From: Zoogloeaceae bacterium
GTDB taxonomy: Bacteria > Pseudomonadota > Gammaproteobacteria > Burkholderiales > Rhodocyclaceae
Reading direction: 5' to 3'
Length of the DNA: 15,407 nucleotides
NCBI GenBank assembly: GCA_031290955.1
Contig: JAISLJ010000149.1
Location: 1-15,407 of the forward strand
The position numbers and the translations under genes are program-made. Position 1 is the first letter of the stretch, and the number at the start of each line of letters is the position of its first letter. The notes under the pieces were generated by a model. That model saw only the letters and a program-made list of their open reading frames with translations, had not been told where the DNA came from and ran no database searches. Shown piece after piece: positions 8,001 through 15,201 of this stretch.

Positions 8001-8525
8001 AAGCAGACCTTTCTGGAAGCGTCCGCGCTCGGCATGGATAAAACTCAGGCGCTCCGTGGGCGAGAGCGTGGCAAGCGCCCGTTTCGCGGGACGAAAGCTC
8101 AGATCCGGGAAGAACAGGTCGACAGGAGAGACTTTCTTCCCCTGGATTTCCTGGATTTCCCGATAGGCGGGCAAGAGGCGCAGCGTCTGGTGCGGCTCGC
8201 CCATCAGCAGGCCATCCAGATAATGCCGGATGCTCGTGATGGCGTTCTGGGCGACGGCAAGCGGCGCTTCCTTCACGCCGCCCGCTTTCTCCAGATTCTC
8301 GACGAGCGACGCCAGCGCCTCGCAAACCTGCGCCTCCCCATCCAGCCCGACGATGGACAAAGCGCCATACACCTGGCGCAAGGCCGTGCGGCAAAGCTGC
8401 AAGCGGGCGGGATCACCTTCCTTCTGGAATTGCGACAGGGCATCCGCCGCGTGTTCCAGGGCAAGCCCAACCTCCCCCTTGACCCAGGTCAGTGGGCCGA
8501 GATCGATTTCCGTGACTGCATTCAT
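2007..8525 (-). CDS. chpA: Pil-Chp multi-Hpt chemosensory histidine kinase ChpA/PilL
   Basis: This CheA-type kinase controls type IV pilus dynamics (twitching): the PilJ receptor signals to it via PilI, and it phosphorylates PilG and PilH. The 2172 residues show, in order: an N-terminal FimL/ChpA-like helical region (1 to about 560); an E/A-rich coiled coil (about 560-640); Hpt1 with H751 in HTMKG; an acidic Pro/Glu/Ala linker (about 880-1045); a degenerate Hpt2 with H1089 in HTLAG, lacking the usual lysine; Hpt3 (H1258) and Hpt4 (H1428), both LHTIKGSARMAG; a dimerisation region (about 1575-1700); a kinase ATPase with an N-box around N1761, DDGGG at 1801-1805 and GRGVGMD at 1852-1858; a CheW-like domain (about 1885-2015); and a C-terminal receiver with D2056/D2057, phospho-acceptor D2100, T2130 and K2152. 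I see four Hpt domains, fewer than the six described in Pseudomonas ChpA. The gene starts 11 bases after the pilJ stop with a weak GAGAAG SD. The kinase residues are all intact. Confidence 0.95.
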   Translation of the reverse strand: MNAVTEIDLGPLTWVKGEVGLALEHAADALSQFQKEGDPARLQLCRTALRQVYGALSIVGLDGEAQVCEALASLVENLEKAGGVKEAPLAVAQNAITSIRHYLDGLLMGEPHQTLRLLPAYREIQEIQGKKVSPVDLFFPDLSFRPAKRALATLSPTERLSFIHAERGRFQKGLLAWLRQAPGSPEGRTGLAQMQDALKRIESVQTLPSARAFWLGALGLVTAQGTGARIGDIRPLCARIDLQIRRLLDGQPGVAERLLRDILYCIAQAPAEADPLVAEIHRNYELARLIPPAEQARASGTAHDTALYRLKEHLGVAEEHWNRFCSGSASSLKAFVEQAGGIFQIASGLGNDDLKLLTQALYTAGAWLAKQTGQQPEAIAMEIATALILVQSAQENFSHLGQDFPQQVRLMVARLGICVKGGTPPSDSVPLLDEISRRAHERLLMVQVVREVQANLSQVEQALDAFFRDPGTPLDATSLENPLRQVSGVLAILEHDDAAQYLRACAEQIQAFAETPSTATSADFEKVAYQLSTLGFFIETLQHGEVGFTDYLKRLVHQEDAEKAAEAEEEEAQIATVESQLARLKAEMQRLLEALKSQPDDPGLREELRVSLQRLQKDAELVGDQTLATQAKQALASLREAPRPQQQQAPAQARQASASIQQTPPPAPAGGVQQVVDLLAPMIEIAPTVPTPSAETVQLAQSSAEELDAELLEIFLEEAQEVLQTVRENLDILHGHPHDIETLTTIRRSSHTMKGSGRMVGLKDLGEVAWAVEQTLNLWLGQKWEATPELIRMIEGMYQVFSEWLTHLNNKDGQTPQYADLVALAERLRAEDGGGSHAAPVPSPASSITQSQAADPFSLAAIDLKEGPSSRPFDSLVTPDPGVTAKPGSEEIVDWDALFETETGLPAAETPPEAEAPVFESESAEVTEPESETDLWGKSSPEAKAVSGPEEIPAPEAFVSETAVPEAIAEAEPETIPALERENAEVVEAAPEATVDATWEETPEPEAPSEPETLEEAPAVEEAVDAGESASAEADAASGTSPLEGIPPQLFEIFQGESRKYIETLQEFMGDLALIPAMPTEFNAGRAAHTLAGIAGTLGFMPLNALSHALELTLWRRDDSESPEDPESLKVLQDTVDMLQGMLEGLDRGILPQAHPELIDALKPLYPPRPDPVEEIPAVSPATVRQFEEHVRVPEVASPASSLIPESLADLPPDEPDPDLLPIFLEESVDLLESLYSGLHSWQEGNADAAQSLARTLHTIKGSARMAGLRRLGQFTHEIESWSEELRQRADVRESDLDQIVAASDLLAQVIEVLKDGGVEQANRILTPQAGVAQAVEILVPESPEPPALLTEWEEVVPEEVPALETASAIQLPEILATMPPDTLEADLLPIFLEEAVDLVDTLYAQIRLWRENRASESAPQGLARALHTIKGSARMAGAQRLGQFTHEVESWVGELQRQDGVQDADLDRIEAATDILAQVVEAYRSDDPEAVNQMLTPGRPAAQVVAPQGIPPAVQPAQEVFPAEIPPASEPAAQTLHPEEIAPPDLSQQEAAIQNDRRRRARQAEAEAGRAMLRIRADLVDQLVNEAGELSIIRARIEGEMRELKDSLLTLTDNVIRLRRQLREIEIQAETQIQAGADESKEDFDPLELDRFTRFQELTRMMAESVNDVSTVQQNLLKNLDGASLAIATQARLNRSLQQSLMSVRMVPFESQNERLYRLVRQVSQELGKRATLQILGGQVEMDRSVLEKIFSPLEHMVRNAIAHGLEPVEQRRAAGKPDIGEITLSLTQEGNEVILALADDGGGLDLQRIRAKAEKSGLLPPGLEIEERKLVDFIFHSGFSTATTVTQVAGRGVGMDVVKTEVAALGGRIEVLTQSGKGTTFQLYLPLTLAVTQAVLVRAGGRKYALPSAMIEQAMEIRGKTLQEIRDRGEAIWQDHHYPFHYLLRLLGDETTLIEQRPLYWVLLLRSGAQRVAILIDEMYGNQEIVVKNVGPQMARVVGISGATVLGDGQVVLILNPVALASRMPSVVVRAEDVPVAEEPGTMTPHQPIVMVVDDSLTVRKITQKLLVREGYQVELAKDGMDALEHLVDLVPDVILSDIEMPRMDGFDLVRHIRADARLAEVPVIMITSRTAEKHRTRAVEVGANNYLGKPYDDTELLGLLAEYTGRKSA
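4041..4883 (-). repeat. Tandem duplication of an Hpt-domain unit within chpA
   Basis: Two adjacent units of about 110-115 residues (ChpA residues about 1215-1325 and 1385-1495) align along their length. Both contain LLPIFLEE-VDL, LHTIKGSARMAG, RLGQFTHE-ESW-EL and a tail leading to an ILTP or MLTP segment. The repeat period is exactly 170 codons (510 bases). At DNA level, 34 bases around the phospho-histidine codon are identical (4216-4249 and 4726-4759). The flanks have diverged, so the duplication is not recent, or this core is held under selection. Confidence 0.85.
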
Positions 8526-8536
8526 GGACAGGCTTC

Positions 8537-10639
8537 TCAGTTGACTTTAAAGCCGGCGACGGAACCCTTGAGTTCTGCCGCCAAGGTGGCGAGCTTATCG
8601 ACAGTCTCGGCATTGTGGCTCGTCCCGACCGTGGTTTGCTCGGTGATCTTCTGGATGTCCTGCATCAGACCGGCAACCTGCGTCGCGGCCTGGGATTGCT
8701 TCTGGGTTGCCTTCGAGATGTGTTCGATCAGGTCCGCAAGGTTGTGCGACACCTTGCCGATCTCCGTCAGCGCCTGACCAGCGGCATCCGAGCGCTTCGC
8801 GCCTTCCACCACATCCTGGGTGGATTCCTCCATTGCGGAGACGGCTTCTTGCGTATCGGTCTGGATGGTCTTCACCAATGCGGAAATCTGTTTCGTCGCT
8901 TCTGCCGAACGTTCCGCCAGCCGCTGCACTTCCTCGGCAACCACGGTAAAGCCGCGTCCCGCTTCCCCGGCGGAGGCTGCCTGGATGGCGGCGTTCAGGG
9001 CCAGCACGTTGGTTTGCTCGGTAATGTCGGAAATGAGTTCCACGATTTCGCCGATTTCCTGCGAGGATTCACCCAGCCGCTTGATCCGCTTGGCGGTTTC
9101 CTGAATCTGTTCGCGGATCGCGTTCATGCCGCGGATGGATTCCTCCACGGCCACCGTTCCCTTCTGGGCTGCCGTCAGGGAGGCCCGCGCCACCTCGGCC
9201 GACTGGTTGGCCTGGCTGGAAACGTTGTTCATGGAATGCGCCATGTGCACCGCCGATTCGCCGACCGCGCCGATCTTGGCGCTTTGTTGCCGGGCGGCTT
9301 CCAGCAACTCGTTCGAGGTCTGGTGCGCGGTTTCCGTCGCCTGCGTGACCTGCGTGGCGGCATCATTGATGCGTCCGACCAAGGCCCGCAGTTCCTCGAT
9401 CGTGTAGTTGATGGAGTCGGCGATGGCCCCGGTAATGTCTTCCGATACCGTTGCCGTGGTGGTCAGGTCGCCGTCCGCCAGATCGCCCAGTTCGTTCATC
9501 AGGCGCAGGATGGCGTTCTGGTTTTGCTGGTTGATGGATTCCGTCGCCTCCCGCTGCGCCTCGGCCTCGGCGGCGCTCTGGCGCAGGCTGTTCCGATAGA
9601 TGAGGATGACGCGCAGCAAGATGATTGCAAACAGCACGCCCAGCCCGGCGGCAACGAAAAGCCAAAACCGCGTCGCTTCGCGCTGGTAGGCGTTCATCAA
9701 CTTGGTAGAGAGTTCCAGAAGCGCATCGCTACTCTTGATGACCTCATCGCCGGCCTGCTTGGATGTGGAGAGCGCCTGCAAATTGCTCAGGATGTTGGTG
9801 GATGCCTTCTTGTAGTCGGCAAACAGGGTTTCCAACTGTGTGAGCGCGTTGCGGCCCTCCGTGTCGTAGGTACTGTCCTTCAGGGAATCCAGCGAAGTGC
9901 CGAAATCATTGATGTCCTTGCCAAGCATGTAAGCGATTTCCGCGTTGATGGATTCGCTGCGGGTCAGGAGGTTGGCATTGCGGGAAATCCGCTGCGTCAT
10001 CATGACCATCTGGCTCACCAAGGTGATATCCCGGACATTGCCGGGCCGAAACTTGGTCGTGGCGATCTGTTCTGCAAACCGCAGCAGATCGGCATCGTTC
10101 ATGGTGATGAAGGCGACGTTTTCCCCCAGGCTGATCAGGACGGCCTCCTGGCTCGTCAGCTTGTCGATTTCCTTCTCGATGTCCCCCCAACGCTTGCGCA
10201 ATTCTTCCAGCTCGATACTCACACTGTCCGGGGAACGGAGCAGATTCGCGCCCTCAATCGCCCCGCCTTGGGCAAGCGCCTCTGCCCGGAGGGAAAACGC
10301 CACGCGCGCCTTTTTCAGGTTCTCGAACGCAGCAGAATCACCTTGCATGGCCATGGCAGAGAGCTTGGCGATGCGCTGTGAAAGCATGCGCAATTCCCCG
10401 GAAGTCGCAATGTAGGCGGTGCTGTTGGCGGCGAGGTAGGAGTCATAGAACACGAGAGCGCCAATGCCCACGACCAAGAGCACCAGAAACGTGAGCCAGA
10501 TCCAGATCTGCTGGAAGACCGAACGCTTGTTCACCCTTTGGCCCCGTCTCCGCCTTGGCGAAGAACCATAGTCTGGTGACACCGTCTCGGGCGAAATGGT
10601 CATGTCGTCGTTTTTTTTGCCGAAAAGTCTGAAGGCCAT
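8537..10639 (-). CDS. pilJ: Type IV pilus chemoreceptor PilJ (methyl-accepting protein)
   Basis: PilJ is the inner-membrane receptor of the Pil-Chp pathway and acts through PilI on ChpA. The protein is 700 residues. A basic cytoplasmic N-terminus (RRRRGQR, 30-36) leads into a transmembrane segment at about 45-65. The periplasmic sensor (about 66-320) contains two related helical motifs, [11 protein letters not shown] and [13 protein letters not shown], typical of the PilJ sensor domain. A second membrane span (about 325-348) is followed by a HAMP-like region with GDLADGDLT (385-393), and then a long signalling coiled coil. The conserved hairpin tip is [18 protein letters not shown] (538-555) followed by GEAGRGF. 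The start has a GGAGAA SD and lies 16 bases after the pilI stop. An eight-A run falls in codons 8-10. No methyltransferase or methylesterase gene lies nearby, so adaptation is either absent or encoded elsewhere. Confidence 0.96.
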   Translation of the reverse strand: MAFRLFGKKNDDMTISPETVSPDYGSSPRRRRGQRVNKRSVFQQIWIWLTFLVLLVVGIGALVFYDSYLAANSTAYIATSGELRMLSQRIAKLSAMAMQGDSAAFENLKKARVAFSLRAEALAQGGAIEGANLLRSPDSVSIELEELRKRWGDIEKEIDKLTSQEAVLISLGENVAFITMNDADLLRFAEQIATTKFRPGNVRDITLVSQMVMMTQRISRNANLLTRSESINAEIAYMLGKDINDFGTSLDSLKDSTYDTEGRNALTQLETLFADYKKASTNILSNLQALSTSKQAGDEVIKSSDALLELSTKLMNAYQREATRFWLFVAAGLGVLFAIILLRVILIYRNSLRQSAAEAEAQREATESINQQNQNAILRLMNELGDLADGDLTTTATVSEDITGAIADSINYTIEELRALVGRINDAATQVTQATETAHQTSNELLEAARQQSAKIGAVGESAVHMAHSMNNVSSQANQSAEVARASLTAAQKGTVAVEESIRGMNAIREQIQETAKRIKRLGESSQEIGEIVELISDITEQTNVLALNAAIQAASAGEAGRGFTVVAEEVQRLAERSAEATKQISALVKTIQTDTQEAVSAMEESTQDVVEGAKRSDAAGQALTEIGKVSHNLADLIEHISKATQKQSQAATQVAGLMQDIQKITEQTTVGTSHNAETVDKLATLAAELKGSVAGFKVN

Positions 10640-10655
10640 GGTGGTTCTCCGCGAG

Positions 10656-11171
10656 TCAAGCCGCGATGTTCATGAATTGGGAGTTGGAAAGAAGAAGGTC
10701 GAAATCCAGGCAATGCCATGTCTCTCCCTCGGAATCGAGGAACGAACCGGTATTCCATGCCGGGGCGTCCGGGGAGCGCCCGCCCGGCGTGAAGTCATCA
10801 AGGTTCTTGAGGCCCAGGATGCGCGCGACCAGAAGCGCCGCGTTACCGCCGGACTTGGCCCCCGCCAGGATGAGGCGCACACTCTGCGAGGCCAGCGGCG
10901 TGGCGCCTTCGCCAAGGAAGGCGGCAAAATCCGTGACGGCATGCAGGTTGCCGCGGATATTGGCAAGACCGGCAAACGAAGGCAGGGTTAACGGAACACT
11001 GGTCAGCGCGGGCAGGGGCAGGATTTCCCCCACTTCCGAAAGCGGCACGACCCAGCGCATCTGCCGGGTCTGAAAGCTCAGGAGCGAGGAAGAACTGCCT
11101 CCCAGCGCTTGGTCGGCGAGCCGCTTCGTCAGATACTGTTGGAATTCACGCAGGCTGGTACGCTTGGACAT
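10656..11171 (-). CDS. pilI: CheW-like adaptor protein PilI
   Basis: PilI is the coupling protein expected to hold the PilJ receptor and the ChpA kinase in one signalling array. It is 171 residues and consists essentially of one CheW domain (about 28-165). Recognisable elements are [15 protein letters not shown] near 40-54, the [22 protein letters not shown] stretch near 66-87, which holds the CheW LxNxRG motif, and a C-terminal strand, [16 protein letters not shown]. The length and order match PilI rather than a free-standing chemotaxis CheW, and its place between pilH and pilJ confirms this. The ATG at 11169-11171 lies 16 bases after the pilH stop. Its SD is poor, so translation may depend on coupling to pilH. 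Confidence 0.94.
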   Translation of the reverse strand: MSKRTSLREFQQYLTKRLADQALGGSSSSLLSFQTRQMRWVVPLSEVGEILPLPALTSVPLTLPSFAGLANIRGNLHAVTDFAAFLGEGATPLASQSVRLILAGAKSGGNAALLVARILGLKNLDDFTPGGRSPDAPAWNTGSFLDSEGETWHCLDFDLLLSNSQFMNIAA

Positions 11172-11187
11172 GGTGGTCAGTCTCGGG

Positions 11188-11553
11188 TCAGGGAATAGCC
11201 GCGATGCGCTGCAAGAGCTTGACAGGATCGACGGGCTTCACGAGGTAATCCGTGGCACCCTGGCGCATCCCCCAAATCTTGTCGGTTTCCTGCCCCTTGG
11301 TCGTGCACAGGATAATGGGAATGTTCTTGGTCGCCTCGTCCCGCGTCAGCATGCGCGTCGCCTGGTAGCCGTTGAGGCCGGGCATGACCACATCCATGAC
11401 CAGAAGATCCGGCTTCTCGGCCTTGGCCTTGGCAACTCCCGCCTCGCCGCTGTCGGCCTGGAGGACCTCGTAACCGTGCTTGGTCAGCAAATCGCTGAGA
11501 AAAAAACGCTCTGTGGGGGAATCATCAACCACAAGGATTCTTTTGACTGGCAT
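11188..11553 (-). CDS. pilH: Twitching motility response regulator PilH (CheY-like)
   Basis: This is a single-domain receiver of 121 residues with no output domain, one of the two regulators that ChpA phosphorylates. It has the acidic pair D10/D11 (LVVDDSPTERFF), the phospho-acceptor D54 (LVMDVVMPGLNG), the T84/T85 switch position and K106 in VKPVDP. DSPTERFFL and KGQETDKIWGMRQGA are typical of PilH, and the gene lies second in the operon as in other pil clusters. In Pseudomonas, PilH is linked to retraction and signal damping; the same role here is inferred. An AGGAGAAG SD precedes the ATG at 11551-11553, and 28 bases separate the gene from pilG. Confidence 0.95.
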   Translation of the reverse strand: MPVKRILVVDDSPTERFFLSDLLTKHGYEVLQADSGEAGVAKAKAEKPDLLVMDVVMPGLNGYQATRMLTRDEATKNIPIILCTTKGQETDKIWGMRQGATDYLVKPVDPVKLLQRIAAIP

Positions 11554-11581
11554 TCAATACTTCTCCTGCTATGGGCAGACG

Positions 11582-11977
11582 TCACGCGCTCTTGGCAATG
11601 AAGTCCGCCACCGTCTGCAACAGACTATCTTTGGTGAAAGGTTTTGTCAGGTACTGGTCCGAACCGACCATGCGACCACGCGCGCGGTCGAAAAGACCAT
11701 CCTTGGAGGAAAGCATGACGACGGGAGTGCTGCGGAAATGCGAGTTTTTCTTGATGAGCGCACAGGTCTGGTAGCCATCCAGGCGCGGCATCATGATGTC
11801 GCAGAAAATGATATCGGGCTTGTGCTCGACAATCTTGGACAAGGCGTCAAACCCGTCTTCCGCCAGCAAGACCTTGCAACCCGCCTGATGCAGGAATATC
11901 TCCGCGCTGCGGCGTATGGTGTTGCTGTCATCAATAATCATGACCTTGGCACCGCCAAGTTGTGCAGTGTCAACCAC
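11582..11977 (-). CDS. pilG: Twitching motility response regulator PilG (CheY-like)
   Basis: This is a stand-alone receiver domain of 131 residues, the output regulator that in Pseudomonas promotes pilus extension and cAMP synthesis. D16/D17 lie in MIIDDSNTIRRSAE, the phospho-acceptor is D60 in FCDIMMPRLDGYQ, the switch region is LSSKDG (89-94), and K112 lies in LTKPF. These strings are strongly PilG-like. I chose a GTG start at 11975-11977 because AGGAGG stands five bases upstream and because it gives the usual PilG length with a short lead before the first strand. The frame stays open far upstream, but those residues are only the antisense of thiD and the promoter region. The next ATG upstream, at about 12022, has no good SD. 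PilG is the first gene of the operon. Confidence 0.94.
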   Translation of the reverse strand: MVDTAQLGGAKVMIIDDSNTIRRSAEIFLHQAGCKVLLAEDGFDALSKIVEHKPDIIFCDIMMPRLDGYQTCALIKKNSHFRSTPVVMLSSKDGLFDRARGRMVGSDQYLTKPFTKDSLLQTVADFIAKSA

Positions 11978-11982
11978 TTTTT

Positions 11983-11988
11983 CCTCCT
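11983..11988 (-). promoter_or_regulatory. Ribosome binding site that fixes the pilG GTG start
   Basis: A perfect AGGAGG on the minus strand stands five bases (all A) before the GTG at 11975-11977. No competing ATG in the frame has comparable spacing, so this site decides the start. It is the best-matched SD in the operon. Confidence 0.75.
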
Positions 11989-12081
11989 GACCCTGATTGA
12001 TCTTGAAGCGATGGCGATCCATCTTCGCCCGCCGGGACATTCGCGCCGCCACGTCTCGACGGCTCCGGTAAAATCGGCTCG

Positions 12082-12087
12082 ATTCTA
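12082..12087 (-). promoter_or_regulatory. Candidate -10 element for the pil-chp operon
   Basis: TAGAAT on the minus strand matches the sigma-70 -10 consensus at five of six positions and lies about 105 bases upstream of pilG. The hexamer 17 bases upstream (TGGCAA, 12105-12110) is a poor -35, so a real promoter here might need an activator. No sigma-54 or FliA signature could be made out. Confidence 0.3.
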
Positions 12088-12110
12088 CCCGATAGTCCTT
12101 TGATTTGCCA

Positions 12111-12116
12111 TATACT
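12111..12116 (+). promoter_or_regulatory. Candidate -10 element for the thiD-thiE-hemL operon
   Basis: TATACT on the plus strand matches five of six -10 positions. It would place the transcript start near 12123, about 30 bases before the thiD ATG. No convincing -35 stands at the right distance. The element lies within 25 bases of the opposing TAGAAT, so the two divergent promoters, if real, would overlap. No thiamine pyrophosphate riboswitch fits in so short a leader, and none was recognised. Confidence 0.3.
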
Positions 12117-12152
12117 CTTTGAAATGAGCCGGACATCCCGACTGTCTCCCGC

Positions 12153-13037
12153 ATGGAAAAACACGCTTTCATCCCTCCTGTCGTCCTCGTATTCGCCGCA
12201 AGCGACCCGACCTGCGGCGCGGGAATCCAGGCCGATATCCTGACCATCGCGCGCCTGGGCGGGCACCCCGCAACCGTCCTCACCGCGCTCACAGTGCAGG
12301 ACACGGCGGGCGTCGCCCAGGTCGTCCCGGTTGGCGCTGCCCTCGTCCGGGAACAGGCCCAGGCCATCCTGGAAGACATGCCCATCGCGGCATTGAAACT
12401 CGGCGTTCTGGGAAGTGCAGAAAATGCAACAATGATTGCCCGTCTCGTGACGGATTTTTTGGCGCGTCACCCGGAAGTCCCCTTGGTCGTCGATCCCGTC
12501 CTGGCCTCGGGACGCGGTGACGCGCTGGCCGACGCACAACAGCAGGAGATCCTGCGCGAAACCCTGCTGCCCCTCGCCGCCCTGCTCACGCCCAACCTGC
12601 CGGAAGCCCGCGCAGTCTTGCGGACGGCAATCTCCCCCGCTTCCCCTCCTTCCCTTTCCTGTGCCCGGCCCACGGAACGGCAGGCGTTGGCCGAAGGCCT
12701 GCTCGCCCTGGGGCCGCGCCATGTCCTCCTCACGGGCACACATGACGCGACGGATGACGTCGTCAACTCCCTGTACAGCAGGGAAGGCTTGATCCGCGAA
12801 GACCGCTGGCCGCGACTGCCTGAAAGCTACCACGGTTCCGGCTGCACGCTGGCTTCCGCCATCGCGGCCAAACTTGCGCGGGGCATGGCGCTGGAAGCCG
12901 CCGTGCGGACGGCGGAGGAATTCGTCTGGCAAAGCCTCGCCCACGGCTACCAGCCAGGCAAGGGCCAATATGTGCCCCAGCGCCTGTTCGGGATCGCAAA
13001 TGAGGCGACATGCGCTGTGGAGCAGAGCCTTGACTGA
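12153..13037 (+). CDS. thiD: Hydroxymethylpyrimidine / phosphomethylpyrimidine kinase ThiD
   Basis: ThiD phosphorylates the pyrimidine half of thiamine twice, from HMP to HMP-P and then HMP-PP, which ThiE joins to the thiazole. The 294 residues follow the ribokinase-like ThiD pattern: [14 protein letters not shown] at 16-29, the [10 protein letters not shown] segment at 45-54, [17 protein letters not shown] at 111-127, LTPNLPEA at 145-152 and the phosphate-binding loop [14 protein letters not shown] at 226-239, with C231 in the usual catalytic position. A variable insert (about 158-175, Pro/Ser-rich) makes it somewhat longer than the common 265-270 residues. The ATG at 12153 is the only sensible start, although no SD is visible before it. 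The gene opens the plus-strand operon, and its stop overlaps the likely thiE start. Confidence 0.95.
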   Translation: MEKHAFIPPVVLVFAASDPTCGAGIQADILTIARLGGHPATVLTALTVQDTAGVAQVVPVGAALVREQAQAILEDMPIAALKLGVLGSAENATMIARLVTDFLARHPEVPLVVDPVLASGRGDALADAQQQEILRETLLPLAALLTPNLPEARAVLRTAISPASPPSLSCARPTERQALAEGLLALGPRHVLLTGTHDATDDVVNSLYSREGLIREDRWPRLPESYHGSGCTLASAIAAKLARGMALEAAVRTAEEFVWQSLAHGYQPGKGQYVPQRLFGIANEATCAVEQSLD

Positions 13038-13776
13038 ATCTTCCATCCCGCTCGCAGGTCTTTATGCCATCACGCCGGATGGACTCCCCTCCCCTGCCCT
13101 GCTGACGGCGACTGCGGCGGCGCTCGCCGGAGGATGCCGTTGGCTCCAGTACCGCGACAAGACCGCGACACCCGCCACGCGCCGGGAGAACGCCCAGGCG
13201 CTGGCGCGACTTTGCGCGGACTTTGGCGCAGGCTTGATCGTCAACGATGATGTGGCGCTGGCCCAGGCCGTCGGAGCAGGCGTGCATCTTGGGCGCGAGG
13301 ATGGCGACATCACCACCGCCCGCGCCCGGCTCGGCCCCCAGGCGATCATCGGCGCTTCCTGTTATCAGGATTTTGCCCTGGCGGAAGCGGCAGCGCGAAA
13401 GGGCGCGAGCTATGTGGCCTTCGGCGCGGTTTATCCTTCGCCGACCAAGCCAGCCGCCGCCCGCGCGCCACTCGCCCTCCTCTCCCGCGCCCGGCAATGC
13501 CTGCCGACACCCGTCTGCGCCATCGGCGGAATCACCCTCGAAAATGTTGCCCCGGTCATCATGGCCGGGGCCAACATGGTCGCCGTCCTCAGCGACCTCT
13601 TTTCCCTTGCGCCCGATGCCATGCAGGCGCGGGTCGCCGCCTATTGCCAATGTTTCAAGGATGTTTCCATCCATGCCCGTGACCGGGCGATCCCGCATGG
13701 AAAGGGCAACGCTCCTTCCATACCCAATCAATCCCCTGAAGAGGGGCAACCAGAGTTCGTTTTCGAGCAAACATGA
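13030..13776 (+). CDS. thiE: Thiamine phosphate synthase ThiE
   Basis: ThiE joins HMP-PP to the thiazole phosphate to give thiamine monophosphate. It is a TIM-barrel enzyme, recognised by LYAITPDGL (11-19), [11 protein letters not shown] (34-44), IVNDDVALA (70-78), GVHLGRED (84-91), the phosphate-binding [11 protein letters not shown] (131-141) and [10 protein letters not shown] (174-183). I prefer the TTG at 13030-13032, which overlaps the thiD stop (TTGACTGA) and has GGAG seven bases upstream. The ATG at 13000, with a GGGA six bases upstream, is a real alternative and would add ten residues. From the TTG the protein is 248 residues. About 38 of these (from 211) form a hydrophilic tail beyond the barrel that looks like translated intergenic DNA. 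The stop overlaps the hemL ATG by four bases. Confidence 0.94.
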   Translation: MTESSIPLAGLYAITPDGLPSPALLTATAAALAGGCRWLQYRDKTATPATRRENAQALARLCADFGAGLIVNDDVALAQAVGAGVHLGREDGDITTARARLGPQAIIGASCYQDFALAEAAARKGASYVAFGAVYPSPTKPAAARAPLALLSRARQCLPTPVCAIGGITLENVAPVIMAGANMVAVLSDLFSLAPDAMQARVAAYCQCFKDVSIHARDRAIPHGKGNAPSIPNQSPEEGQPEFVFEQT

Positions 13777-15056
13777 ACCAGACAGACCAGAACCAGATTC
13801 TCTTCGAGCGCGCCCAGCGCCATATTCCCGGCGGAGTCAATTCTCCCGTCCGCGCCTTTCGTTCCGTGGGCGGCACGCCCTGCTTCATCGAGCGGGGCAG
13901 CGGCGCGCGCATCTGGGATGCGGCGGGAAATTCCTATCTTGACTACGTTGGCTCCTGGGGGCCGTTGATCCTCGGCCATGCGCATCCCGAAGTCATCGCT
14001 GCTGTGCAGGAAGCCGCAGCCCGTGGCCTCTCCTTCGGCGCGCCGACCCATGCCGAAGTAGAGCTTGCCGAACTGCTCGCCACGCTTGTGCCCTCGCTGG
14101 AAATGGTGCGCCTCGTCTCCTCGGGCACGGAGGCGACCATGAGCGCCATCCGCCTGGCAAGGGGCAGCACGGGCCGCGACCTGCTCGTCAAGTTCGAGGG
14201 CTGCTACCACGGGCACAGCGACAGCTTGCTGGTCAAGGCAGGCTCCGGCCTCCTCACCTTCGGCAATCCTTCGTCCGCGGGCATCCCGGCGGATGTCGCC
14301 CGGCATACCCTGGTGCTGCCCTACAACGATCCGGCGGCCCTGGCAGAAGCGTTCGCGCATCAGGGCGACGCCATCGCGGCGGTGATCCTGGAACCGGTGG
14401 CCGGCAACATGAACCTGATCGTGCCGCGTCCGGAATTCCTGCATGCGGCTCGGGAACTGACCCAGCAACATGGCGCGCTGCTCATCTTCGATGAAGTCAT
14501 GACTGGCTTTCGTGTCGGGCTGACCTCCGCCCAAGGGCGCTTCGGCATTACGCCTGACCTTTCCACCTTCGGGAAGGTGATTGGCGGCGGCATGCCGCTG
14601 GCGGCATTCGGCGGCAGGCGCGAGATCATGGCGCACATCGCGCCCCTGGGCGCGGTGTATCAGGCGGGAACGCTCTCCGGCAACCCGATTGCCGTCGCGG
14701 CGGGGCTTGCTACCCTGAAATGCCTCCAGGTGCCCGGCTTCTACGAAACGCTGGAAGCGCGCGCCCAGGCACTGTGCGCGGGCCTCGCCGCCGCCGCGCA
14801 GCGACATGGCATCGCCTGTTGCGCGCAAAACGTGGGCGGGATGTTCGGCCTCTATTTTACGGAGCGCCTGCCGGAGAGCTACGCCGACATCATGGCCTGT
14901 GATCGGGAGATGTTCAACCGTTTTTTCCACGCCATGCTGGCCGCCGGACACTATTTCGCGCCTTCGGCCTTCGAGGCGGGCTTCGTTTCCGCCGCCCACA
15001 CCCAAGCCGACATCACCGACACGATCGAAGCCGCCGACGCCTGCCTCGCTGCATGA
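13773..15056 (+). CDS. hemL: Glutamate-1-semialdehyde 2,1-aminomutase HemL
   Basis: HemL is a pyridoxal-phosphate enzyme that converts glutamate-1-semialdehyde to 5-aminolevulinate, the last step of the C5 route to haem and other tetrapyrroles. The protein is 427 residues, the normal family length. It begins with the standard [19 protein letters not shown] (11-29). [15 protein letters not shown] (116-130) contributes to cofactor binding, and YHGHSD (145-150), [10 protein letters not shown] (238-247) and the Schiff-base lysine K268 in [12 protein letters not shown] are all intact. The ATG overlaps the thiE stop as ATGA, so translation is probably coupled, and the SD is weak. Use of the C5 route is normal for beta- and gammaproteobacteria. 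Confidence 0.97.
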   Translation: MNQTDQNQILFERAQRHIPGGVNSPVRAFRSVGGTPCFIERGSGARIWDAAGNSYLDYVGSWGPLILGHAHPEVIAAVQEAAARGLSFGAPTHAEVELAELLATLVPSLEMVRLVSSGTEATMSAIRLARGSTGRDLLVKFEGCYHGHSDSLLVKAGSGLLTFGNPSSAGIPADVARHTLVLPYNDPAALAEAFAHQGDAIAAVILEPVAGNMNLIVPRPEFLHAARELTQQHGALLIFDEVMTGFRVGLTSAQGRFGITPDLSTFGKVIGGGMPLAAFGGRREIMAHIAPLGAVYQAGTLSGNPIAVAAGLATLKCLQVPGFYETLEARAQALCAGLAAAAQRHGIACCAQNVGGMFGLYFTERLPESYADIMACDREMFNRFFHAMLAAGHYFAPSAFEAGFVSAAHTQADITDTIEAADACLAA

Positions 15057-15067
15057 AACAGCGAACG

Positions 15068-15169
15068 CTACAGCCAGCCCAGTAATACCATGAGCAAGGA
15101 AACGGCAATCCCGATGGAGCCGACCAGCGGCAACATCGGGTTTCGTTTCCTCCTGCACAATTTTTCCAT
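15068..15169 (-). CDS. Small single-span membrane peptide (33 aa), unknown function
   Basis: I do not recognise a family. The ORF encodes 33 residues: a short basic head (MEKLCRRKRNP) and a hydrophobic stretch to the C-terminus (LPLVGSIGIAVSLLMVLLGW), about 21 residues long, as expected for one membrane helix with its N-terminus in the cytoplasm. Three things support it as a gene. GGTGAT, which matches the anti-SD end of 16S rRNA, stands five bases before the ATG at 15167-15169. A promoter-like TTGATA-17-TAAGAT lies just upstream. The frame closes with a TAG only 11 bases from the hemL stop, in convergent orientation. Against it are its size and the lack of homology evidence. An internal ATG (15134-15136) would give 22 residues. 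Confidence 0.5.
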   Translation of the reverse strand: MEKLCRRKRNPMLPLVGSIGIAVSLLMVLLGWL

Positions 15170-15201
15170 CTGCCATCACCAGGAACGGAAGGGACATCCC
15201 C

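Noticed and set aside
5970..8777. Plus-strand open frame of 935 codons opposite the N-terminal half of chpA
   Set aside because: Same artefact; it runs across the chpA start and into pilJ, and no family is recognisable.
8615..10381. Plus-strand open frame of 588 codons opposite pilJ
   Set aside because: The pilJ reading is unequivocal; the antisense translation is low-complexity G/R/L/D with no motif.
12050..12120. FliA (sigma-28) promoter for pilG, suggested by GCCGATTT on the minus strand
   Set aside because: The matching -35 (TAAA-type) is absent at the required spacing, and the -10 matches only partly.
11978..12152. Thiamine pyrophosphate riboswitch upstream of thiD
   Set aside because: The leader is too short and no conserved THI-box sequence could be found.
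11970..13046. Minus-strand open frame of 358 codons opposite thiD
   Set aside because: Shadow of thiD; its product has no recognisable motif, and thiD is complete.
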